64,000 nt of DNA from Pinus tabuliformis (lineage: Eukaryota; Streptophyta; Pinopsida; Pinales; Pinaceae). Below, one piece after another: positions 55,100 to 64,000 of the stretch. The DNA lies in assembly GCA_031772625.1 (NCBI GenBank), contig CM062813.1, positions 767,870,720 to 767,934,719 of the forward strand. Reading direction: 5' to 3'. The notes below the pieces were generated by a model, which was not told the DNA's origin, made no database searches, and saw only the letters and a program-made list of their open reading frames with translations. Each line of letters opens with the position of its first letter. Position 1 is the stretch's first letter. The position numbers and the translations under genes were made by a program.

Positions 55100-55113
55100 G
55101 AAGGAGAGGGGCA
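55100..55113 (+). other. Polypurine tract of element E
   Basis: A purine-rich stretch reading GAAGGAGAGGGGCA lies directly before the 3' LTR. Confidence 0.8.
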
Positions 55114-55446
55114 TGTTGGGTCCCTATAATACTAGTGATTACCCCATTACTATTGTAGTTATACCCCTTATTAATATTGTTGTGCCCCTATTGCCCCCAT
55201 ATTGTTATTATTGTGCCCCATAGAATCCCTCTATTGTTATTTTTGTGGCTTTATATTATTATTGTTAGGTCGGCTGGGTTATATTGTGACTCCTTAGACT
55301 CCTATATATAGAAAGGAGGTTTTGTCATTTGAATCATCCAAAAATTGTTCATTTGTGTAATGTAAAGGAGGTTTCCCCCTCGAAGAGGCTGAATTCTAAG
55401 GCGTTCAACTATCTTTTCTTTCTTTTTGTGAGCTGGTTTCATAACA
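55114..55446 (+). repeat. Element E 3' LTR
   Basis: It is 333 bp and differs from the 5' LTR at about six positions. The target duplication ctatg follows at 55447-55451. Confidence 0.96.
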
Positions 55447-58132
55447 CTATGTGGGTCACCCATCATCATTGTGCCAAAGGATAATACTTGGTGGATGTGT
55501 ATAGATTACAGGGCATTGAACAAAATCACGCTCAAGAACAGGTACCCCTTTCCCAAGATAAATGATTTGATGGATCATTTGTAACAAGAAAAATAATTCA
55601 CCAAGCTGGACTTGAAGTCTGGATATCACTAGGTTTGAGCTAGAGAAGAAGATACCTAGAAGACCACCTTCAAAACTAGACAAGGTTTGTATGAGTGGTT
55701 AGTCATGCCATTTGGACTATGCAATGCACCAATTACATTTATGAGATTGATGAATGATGTACTATGAGATGTTATAGATTCAATTGTTATTGCCTATTTG
55801 GATGATATACTAGTATAGAGTGCTACTTGGGAAGAGCACATCTCACATTTGACGTAGGTTCTAGAGACATTAAAGAAGCACCAACTACTAGAAAAAATCT
55901 CAAGAAGTGTGAGCTTGCACAATAGTCTTTGGTGGTGCTTTGATGTATTTGGGGTATGTGATAGGTGGAGGAGAGATGAAGATACATCCTTCCAAGATGG
56001 AGGCCATGATGAAATAGCTAGTGCCTATTAATGTTTTTTAGGTCAAGATTTTCATCGGGGAAGTATAGTACTTGAAGAAATTCATAGCCTCATTTTCATT
56101 GCTAGAAGCACTACTCCATGCCATAAAAAAAGCGGCAAAAGTTTCCAGTGGGGAAATGGTCAACAAAGGGATTTCGAGGAGCTAAAGAAGAATATTAGTC
56201 AATCACTAGTTCTGGCATTACCAAAATTGCAACAACCCTTTGAAGTGGAGACACATACGAGTGGGTATGCTATGGTAGCAGTCTCGATTCACAGAGGATG
56301 GCCTGTATGCTAGCATTGTGAAATATTTCATGGGGTATTTCTTAACTACCCTACCTATGACAAGGAGCTCTATGCCCTAGTGAAAGTTGTGAAGAAGTGG
56401 AAGAAATATCTGATGGGAAAGGAGATAGTAATCCACATAGATCACCAGCCACTACAGTACTTGCAGAGCCAGAGTAAGCTACAACAGATTAGGCATTACA
56501 AGTGGATGGGGTTTCTACAACAATTTCATTTGGTGATCAAGTACAAGAAGGAAAACACAAAAAGTTGGCCAACATGTTCTCAAGGCCACCCACATCAAAT
56601 ATCACAACTTTTGGGACTCTTATGCACGTGGAGACATTCACCCATGATGCATATAGAGAATCATATTCAGAGGATGATGAATTCAAGGAGGCATTTCAAC
56701 AATTGCAGAGTCAGAGTTATGTGCACACTGGCAACAAAATCATTGACTACCATATCTAGGATGTGTTCCCCTTCAGGTTGGTTAAGTTATGTGTTCCTAA
56801 AGGTGGGTGATTCTTACTGATTAGAGATGCTCACACCTCCAAGGTTGCAGGGCACTTTGATGTAGGGAAGACTGTGGCCAAGTTGTAGAGGTATGTGTAT
56901 TGGTCCAAGATGCAAGAGAAGGTAGCTAGGTTCATAAGAGGATGCATTATTTGTTGTACCAGCAAGACACATAACATGAAACAAGGTCTACATCATCCCT
57001 TACCTGCACCCACTCGTCCTTGGGAGAAACTTTCCATGGAATTTGTAGGAGGCTTACCAAAAAGTAGGAAGGGACACAACTACTTGTTCATGGTAGTTGA
57101 CAGGCTCAGCAAGATGTTTGTTCTGATGCCTTTTAAAAATATCATCAATGGGCAAGAGTTAACAAATTTATTCTTTATACAAGTTTCGGTGCACTTTGGG
57201 ATGCAAAGGAGCATCATTTCAAATAGACACAAGATTTGTTAGTGCATTTTGGACTAAATTATGGGAGAAGATGGACACAAAGTTGAAGAGATTTACAACA
57301 TTCCATCCATAGATAGATGGGCTAACAAAAGTAATCAATAAGACTTTGGTGCAACTTCTGAGGGGATACAACTAGAAGCATATGAAGATATGTGACAAAA
57401 ATTTGGTATATATACAACATTATTACAATAGAGCAGTTCACACTTCGACATGAAAGTCCCCATTCGAAACTTGTTTTAGATATTTTCTGCCTTCACCTTT
57501 GGAAATTGCATATGGGCAACAAGGAGGAGAGAGGGAAGATCTTATGGGAGATGCCTTGAGGGATGAAAAATTTATAGATAAGATCAGGTAAATCCATATG
57601 CAGGTATAAGAGATATTGCAAAAGTAACAATATAAGGCCAGGCATGATTAACATAGAACATAGAAATTGTTTAAGGTGGGAGACAGAGTATGACTACAAT
57701 TGAACAAGGAGAGACTACAGGGTTCTGGTAAGAAATTAAGGCTCTAAGGTATGATCCCTTCGAGATAATGGAAAATGTGGGTGATAATGCCTATAAAATC
57801 AATTTTCCACCATATATGTGCATTTACTCAGTTGTCAATGTAGATAATTTGAAACTCTATGAGCTTTCCATGCTAGATGAGGAAGAGGAACAAGTCCAAC
57901 CTTCTATGCATGATCAGAAGTAGATGCTTAGGCAGAGTTGATAGAAGATACAATTTTGTAGAAGAGGTCCACAATACAATATAGGGACAACATGAACTTT
58001 GACGGATTGGGTTGAAAGGAAAAATTCTAGGCAAAGCTAAATGGTGCACTAGAGAGAAGGTTGAGGAAAAATTTCCTCACCTCATTTTGTAGAATCTTTT
58101 GGGAACCAAAATCCCCCCAAAATAGGGAGGCA
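55447..58132 (+). pseudogene. pol: Element B pol: RT, RNase H and integrase remnant
   Basis: The translation continues the RT broken at 37741: [45 protein letters not shown] and an intact YLDD near 55797. RNase H (FLQQFHLVIKYKKENT near 56520) is in a shifted frame. Integrase is readable at about 56830-57240: KTVAKL, CIICCTSKTHNMKQGLHHPL, WEKLSMEFVGGLPKSRKGHN. Beyond that it is badly decayed, to a C-terminal remnant near 57740-57930. Numerous stops and several frame changes mark it as old. A purine-rich tract (AAAATAGGGAGGCA, about 58119-58132) precedes the LTR. Confidence 0.87.
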
Positions 58133-59062
58133 TGATCTAGATTGAATCATTATATTATTTTTCATCCATGTTGGTGCTTTCAGAGTGGAAAAAGTGAAGA
58201 AATTATCTCTTAGGACCATTTTTACCTACATGACCCAGTTTGGAAAATTAGGGTTTGAAACCTTCTGACAATGTTTTGAGGCATCAAATGATGTTTTTTG
58301 GGGTAAAAATTTATCACTTTAGCACGACACATTTTTTTCCTATTTGACACACAGAGACCTTACTACCATCACAATACTCGCGTCAATCAAAGTTTGCATG
58401 TCAAAGTTATGCCACTCAAAAGTTGACCTTCCTATTTTCACTACCATAATTCAAGAGGATACCATGTTAGCCCACATTATTCATGGAAAATGGGCTAGCC
58501 CTATGATTATGATGAAGAATAATCTAGAAGAGTCTATATTGTAACAATGGTTAAGAGTTGAGGCAGTCAAATCTAACCACTAGTATGCTATCAGGATGTG
58601 TTATAATTGGGCCACGAGGAGGAAAAAGGGTTTCATTATTTTGAGTGCATTTGTTCCATAATTGAGAAAAACAATTGAGAGGGATAGGAGATAGAGCACA
58701 CAAAGATGATTTGTGCACTATAGTATCCCATAGGCCACATGCCATACTTCTTTGTACTCGTGTATATTTTATATTCAGAGAAAGAGAGCAGAGTGGCCTC
58801 ACCTTCTAGTTGGGTTTTTCTCTTGAAAGGGTTTCCCAGGTCATATCATGTGTCAAATATTTGTATGAGATTTTATTTCATTGTTCTCTATTTTATACAT
58901 AATTTTAATTTGCATGAATACACTATTAACAATAATCTACAGATCTATAAATCTAAAAAAAATAAAACTGTAATAGTGTAGATCTTGGATTGTTAAGTAT
59001 AATTTTATTTGATCTATTGTGACAAACTATCTAGTGGAATATCCACAATAGTTTACAAATCA
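58133..59062 (+). repeat. Element B 3' LTR
   Basis: It is 930 bp, TGATCTAG...TTTACAAATCA, and matches the split 5' LTR (3502-4388 plus 18111-18155) with much divergence. That fits its position as the second-oldest element. Confidence 0.88.
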
Positions 59063-59735
59063 ACTTGCTATGCTAAGTTGCAAAATTTCCAAATCTGTAT
59101 GATTTTTCTTCTTGATATTAATGATATTCATATTAGATCGGGAAGGGTACTTCATAAATACTCTCTTGTAATCATCAAGGAACATAATGAGGAAGAAATT
59201 CCAAATAAAGTGGATGATACAATTACAAAAAAACATCTTCTATTCCTCCAGTAGATCATTCTTCTACATCCTCTCAAAATGCTCCTTTTTTGGAGAGATT
59301 AAAGATAGATAAGAGTGTATAGAAACAATTAATACCATCAGATTATGATATGTTGGATAAATTAAGGAATGTTTTAATTCAAATTCCTTTATTACAAGCA
59401 ATAAAATATATTCCTATATATGCTAAAATAGTAAAGGAATTATGTATAAAGATACCAAGAAGAAAGAAAAAGGAACCACAAAGTGCATCTCATTGGAAAA
59501 TAGATAGATATAGTGATGGGAAGAACTTATCTAGAAAAATACTTAGATCCCAGAAGTCCCATTGTAAAAAATCATATTAATAATATTGCAATTCCAAACA
59601 CACTTACTAATCTAGGAGTAGTTATAGAAAAATGACACATACTATAATGGAATAATTAAAAATGAATAATCTTCGCTATACACCAATTATTTTACAATTA
59701 GTAGATAGATCTACTATAAATCGATAAGGTGTTGT
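59063..59735 (+). pseudogene. Element D pol start: linker and protease remnant
   Basis: The reading continues where D's gag stopped at 3501 and parallels F: IHIRSGRVLHK (F: INLRSSRVLQK), LRNVLIQIPLLQAIKYIPIY (F: LKNVYIKIPLLQAIKDIPIY), then the protease region IPNTLTNLGVVIE (F: IPNTLIDLGAAIN). The catalytic Asp has become Asn (AAT), so the protease is dead as well as broken by stops. It ends near 59735, where element H begins. Confidence 0.85.
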
Positions 59736-61750
59736 TGACGGTGCTAGATGCCACCAACATTGTAAGGGGATATCCCTGTCTTGAAGTCCCAATTAGAGAC
59801 CTCACACCATGTAGGAGTCGCATCCGGTCATACGGTTCGACCACCATTTGAAAGGTTTTAAAGATATGCCTTGTTCATGATCAAACACAAGAGAACACAA
59901 CACCTCTTTGGGGTAGGAAAAATGTGAGATTTGTGAGACATCCAATGTAAGGAATACGGGGGAGACTTCAAAAACGGGTAGGAAAAACGAGCCATTGGTT
60001 AGAAAATTAATAGTACTATCCGAAAGGGGGACCTAGGAAGAAAGAGAAAGGCTTGTTGAATACCTGTAGATTAGTCCACATAATAAATAATAATTGTTAA
60101 AGCATAACAACACTCATTCAATAATAACCATAGCTAAGCAATGAATTGGTTCATTAACTTAGTATGTGACGAGAGAAACATATATCATAAACATAACAAG
60201 AATAGTCCTACTATATCTATGGTACATGTATGAAGAAGTGTTGGCTCATTGAGCTTCTTCTTAAGAGCGCAAGATACCAAGTACACTATTACATAGATGA
60301 AACATTGTATCCAATAGTGGAACACGAAGCCACAACTTAAATCTCCAAAGAATGATATATCTCCTATGCATTACAAGAGAATCCAAGGAAATAACTTTAG
60401 AATCCAAGCCCTTCACTTGAATTATGAGGAGTTATTTATAACAAGTAATAATTACCTTTGATAATCCTCATGTCTCTTTGAATTATATGACTGTTCATAT
60501 ACTATACATGACTCATTACATTCCAATATGTGTCTATTCACATTTTACACGCGTCCCTTGGAATTCATTCATATCATTTATTACATAAGACAAATTACAA
60601 ATGGGATGAAAAATATATAAGACAAAATTGATAATGGGACAAAGACTCCTCAAACTGATAAGTCATTTGCTTCCTCGTGGAGTGTAGTTGTAATGTAAGT
60701 TGGATAAGCTCTAAAATATGTGTTACAGGTATATTTGGGCACATCACTCCTGACATTAAGATCAATACAATTAGGGCTCATCAAACCCTAATTTAGTTGT
60801 TACATGCCCTAGACAAGTCATCAAATTGAACGCTTCCATCCATGAAAGTTTCCTAGCCTGAAACCCTGCTGAAATGCCTCCTTGGGACACCAGTGCAACC
60901 TTGGTTAGGGGTAACTGCGCTTCAGAGCAAGCAGGCCCATTCAGACTTGCACTACAGTGCACTTAGGCCCTCTTTGACCTGCGCTGGGCAAGAATGAGAG
61001 AAATTCACATTGGATTCTAGGAATATTCTTTGATTCTAGAGAATTCTAGAAGGATGCCCAACTCTTATCTCATCCTATGAGGTCGAATTTGGATAGGCTA
61101 TGGATCAATTATCCCTGTATCTTCTCATCCCTTCCTCCATGGAAACTAACTCCAGTTTTGGAAATCCATTCAATGCCCAATTTATGACATAACTACCTCC
61201 ATTTCCCTATAAATTGACCACTCATTATAGTGATCAGGGGGCTAGAATTTGAAGATAGTAGAGAAATACTATTAGTTTGAGATTTGAGTTCATGTCAAGT
61301 AATGTTATGTTGCTAGATTGGTGTGCTTTTGGTGTGACGAGGGTTGGACCAAAGCTGGATGAGTGATATGGGATTGAACTGCTTTGGGTGTAACTCTTCT
61401 TACTACATCAATAAAGTCTTTAGTCCTTTTCCCATATTCTTGTTCATATTATGATGATTATGTGTTTCAATGTTGTCGATTCCATTTGTTTATAGTAGAT
61501 AGATCATGTATGCTTTGATCGTTGTCGTTTTCTGTTTCTGTTGACAGGTACCAATTGAGCGGATTCAATTCAAGTGGGAGCGACAGGAGCAATTCAAAGG
61601 AGATCAAGGAAGCGAAAGATCACAAGTAAGTTCCTTCATCTCATCTATCTATTATAAGAAAAGGTTAAACCACTTTCTTTTTGTTGTTCTAAGTGTAGCT
61701 ACCCACTTAGGGAAAATGTGTTTATTCGTAGATACAAATTCCATATAACA
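59735..61750 (+). repeat. Element H 5' LTR
   Basis: About 2.0 kb. TATAAAT at 61208-61214 and AATAAA at 61410-61415 are placed as a promoter and polyadenylation signal would be in an LTR. The end reads CCATATAACA. No second LTR copy is in the window, so the start is inferred from where D's homology stops. Confidence 0.65.
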
Positions 61751-61753
61751 AAT

Positions 61754-61771
61754 TGGCAACCATACTGGGGA
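61754..61771 (+). other. Primer-binding site of element H (decayed)
   Basis: TGGCAACCATACTGGGGA resembles element G's TGGCGACTCCACTGGGGA. Some changes are C-to-T or G-to-A, as expected from decay of methylated cytosine. Confidence 0.65.
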
Positions 61772-64000
61772 ACGAATGTCATTCCTGGTAGTTTATCCTC
61801 ATCATATTACATCCTAGTAGACTTTACTTGACTTCATTGATCTATTTTTAGTCATTTTGAAGTGTTTTTGGTCAAAAAAGTGTGCTTGAATGTCTTTTGA
61901 TTGAACTCTCTCGCACCAGCGCAGTGTTGGTCTTGACACAGTGTGCTGCAAAGCAGCCTTAGCTTAGAGACAGTGCACTACAGTGCACTATCTCCCACTT
62001 TGGGCTGTGCTAATCACTATTAGGGTAAAAAACCCACCTTTGGCTTGGTTTTTCTCCAAATTTTCTTATGATGTTGTTTGTTGAAAGATCAATGTTTTTT
62101 ATGGTTTTGAAATCAGTTTGTATTTCTTCTCCTAGCCCTACTTTGGCCTTGATTGTTTAGTTTTTCTTACATGATTTCTTTATCATGATCAATTCATTGT
62201 CAAAGTTAGCTTACAATTGATTAGTCTTTTCTGAAAAACAAGTGTTGTAAAGTCTTCATTTCTTTGAAAAAGGAACTGTCGTAAAGTCTTTGTTTCTTGC
62301 GAAAAGTATTGATTGACTATTTGTGCATTTAGTTTCCTTTTGTTCATTTAAACATTAAAGGAAATGAAAAGAAAAACTTGCATTATGCATTTAGAAGTTT
62401 GTGTGTGCTTGTAGGAATAGTATAGGGAAAGTTGCATTAGATGTGCTTTATGCTCTTTGTTTAAAGATTCTGATTGCTCTATCCCTTTTAGTTACAGTTT
62501 TCATTGTTCAAATCAAATGAAAAGAATGTTTCTCATTTTAGTTGCATTCTAGGAGTTTTAGAAACATCACACGGTGAACCTGAAAGGAAAACTTTTAAGC
62601 AAGATCAACTAAAATTTATCTCAATTAACCTAATGGAGCATTGTAACTTAACGCATAACATTTAGAGGTCTAGGCTAGAGATGTGTTTCGACGTCGTTAA
62701 ACATAGCAGCTGTCACTAATTGTCTGCGATACATTCCGAGTGTGATACCTCATGTTAGGGTCCTATAATAATAGGATTCATAATTTTGAATTGGCTATGA
62801 TTAGTCTTGTAATATTGTACATACTTTTGCTTTCTGCAAAATGTTTTCCCATATTAAAAATAAAAAATGTAAAGAGGGTAAGTCCTAAAAGAAAAATCAA
62901 AGGACTAAAAGAAAAGGATCAAAAAAGAAAATAAGATATGAAACCCCACCAAAAAGAGATAAAAATATATTCTGAAAGTGATGCAAATTCAAATGCCACT
63001 ACTTTTTACTTTTCTTGGCAAAATAAGATTGTGTGCAACTTGTAAAAAATGCCACTATCCATGATGGTCAAAAAGTTTAATCTTGATTCATTCATGCTTT
63101 AAATTTCATGTTGATAGATAGAGAATAAAGATATAGCCAAACTGTTTAATCTTGGCAGATTAGTAGTTAGGTAGAGAATAGATAATGAGCTCAATAATTT
63201 AATATGATCCATTGGAATTTATAAGGTTAGAATTAGATAGTTTTCTTATCAAAGAAAAATAAAGGAAGGGTCAGTAAGCTCAAATGCACCTAATAAATGA
63301 AGAGAAAATGTTAGGGTAAATAAAGGGTAGGTAGAAGAGATTTTGGAATGCACAAGGTTGCAATGTAAAATGCACCTTCATTATGCTTAATCCTATGTTC
63401 TATGTGTAGGGGGAATTGTCAAAGAAAGAGGACATTTAAGCTCATTCACTAATTTCCTCTCATTTTCACTAAACTCCTTGCATGTATAAATTATTAATTT
63501 CCCTTCATTACTTTTCATTCCCCAATGTTCTTCCCCTTCTTGATTCTGAAGGACCCTCCCCTTTTCGTTTTCCCTTATTCTAACACATTTCCATTGTAAA
63601 AACCATTTCCATTCATTTGAACCCTTTTTACCCTTTATTTCACCCCTTTCCCTAGACATTTCCCTTTAAAAGTAATTCCCCCGTTATTAATTTCCATTTT
63701 CCCTTGTAAACCCACTAAAACCACCTTATCCTAAGTTTAAAAGGTTAAATGTATCGGGCCCCATTAAAAACCCTCCCCGATACCCTTTTGACTCAACCCT
63801 TATGTTATTTTAACCTATAGTCCCGCATTTTATTAACCCATTGCATACATTACTTCCCTTTACATTTTAATTGAAAAGCTTGACCCCACACCCCTACTCA
63901 CCCCTTGCAACTCCACCGCACGATATCCCTCCAATCGTCCACCTCTAGATCCAATGGCCCATAACCATATCGAGCACTTCCATCATCCGAACGTTAAAAT
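61772..64000 (+). other. Element H leader, no gene recognised
   Basis: It contains the block shared with G (62570-62735). The rest is AT-rich, changing after about 63420 to a strongly pyrimidine-rich plus strand (CCCTTT and TTTCCC words). Short frames such as 62752-62934 and 63393-63659 are not supported. Confidence 0.5.
62570..62735 (+). other. Leader island conserved between elements H and G
   Basis: GTGAACCTG, AAGCAAGATCAACTAAAA, AACTTAACGCATAACA, TTAGAGGTCTAGGCTAGAGA and CGACGTCGT occur in the same order as on the minus strand of 10180-10350. Confidence 0.7.

Larger units (their letters stand above)
37742..55446 (+). mobile_element. Element E: chromovirus Ty3/gypsy retrotransposon, split by element F
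   Basis: It has 333-bp LTRs at 37742-38074 and 55114-55446, a perfect target duplication ctatg (37737-37741 and 55447-55451), a tRNA-Met-type primer site, gag, an open pol with a chromodomain, and a polypurine tract. Without element F it is about 5.9 kb. The LTRs differ at about six positions by eye. It interrupts the RT of element B. Confidence 0.96.
59735..64000 (+). mobile_element. Element H: Tat/Ogre-like LTR retrotransposon, 5' part only
   Basis: It interrupts D's protease. A long LTR (to 61750) ends TAACA and is followed, after the same kind of 3-base spacer as in G, by a primer site of the same type. The leader island shared with G lies at 62570-62735. No coding domain is reached before the window ends, so the gag and everything beyond are unseen. 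The exact left end is uncertain (about 59732-59742) because D's decayed frame also fits a few of those bases. Confidence 0.7.

Noticed and set aside
1-64000. tRNA or rRNA genes
   Set aside because: I saw no cloverleaf-like sequence with internal promoter boxes and no rRNA-like stretch. The tRNA-related sequences are only the retrotransposon primer sites.

Overview
This is plant nuclear DNA and almost all of it is LTR retrotransposons nested inside one another. Host-type coding sequence is limited to the 3' end of one MLO-family gene, broken and partly duplicated. The long intervals between gene pieces, Ty3/gypsy elements of several lineages (Athila-like, chromovirus with chromodomain, Tat/Ogre-like), a plant L1-type LINE tail and tRNA-Met/Asp/Arg-type primer sites point to a seed plant with a large, repeat-dense genome. 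A conifer or other gymnosperm is plausible, but the sequence does not prove it.

The nesting can be read from LTR ends, target-site duplications (TSDs) and interrupted reading frames. Element D, an old Athila-like element, has its gag at 2094-3501 and resumes at 59063-59735. Element B, an old Ty3/gypsy element, is inserted in D: 5' LTR 3502-4388 plus 18111-18155, gag 18202-18906 and 34626-35100, protease 35124-35538, RT start 37394-37741, remaining pol 55447-58132, 3' LTR 58133-59062. Element A (4389-18105, TSD tctat) lies in B's 5' LTR. Element G (4692-12495, minus strand, TSD ggaag) lies in A's 5' LTR. A 15.7 kb composite insertion (18907-34625) splits B's gag and carries the MLO pieces, two levels of duplication and a LINE fragment. 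A solo LTR (35539-37393) sits after B's protease. Element E, a chromovirus (37742-55446, TSD ctatg), splits B's RT. Element F, Athila-like (38718-50487, TSD aattc), sits in E's leader. Element H, Tat/Ogre-like (about 59735 to beyond 64000), interrupts D's protease. Two chains are four levels deep: D>B>A>G and D>B>E>F.

The best-preserved coding capacity is in F and E. F has a gag-pol frame with four stops and an intact 440-codon coiled-coil ORF in the envelope position. E has an open 1184-codon pol with a chromodomain, but its gag is broken. G keeps only a zinc-knuckle/protease ORF and looks non-autonomous.

The signals I find hardest to explain are these: eleven small hairpins with a constant loop and changing arms at 885-1141; a second dispersed hairpin family inside G; a leader segment shared by G and H; a duplicated polypurine tract bracketing F's extra ORF; and the MLO gene fragment lodged inside a retrotransposon gag gene. 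All identifications come from reading the sequence; no database search was made.
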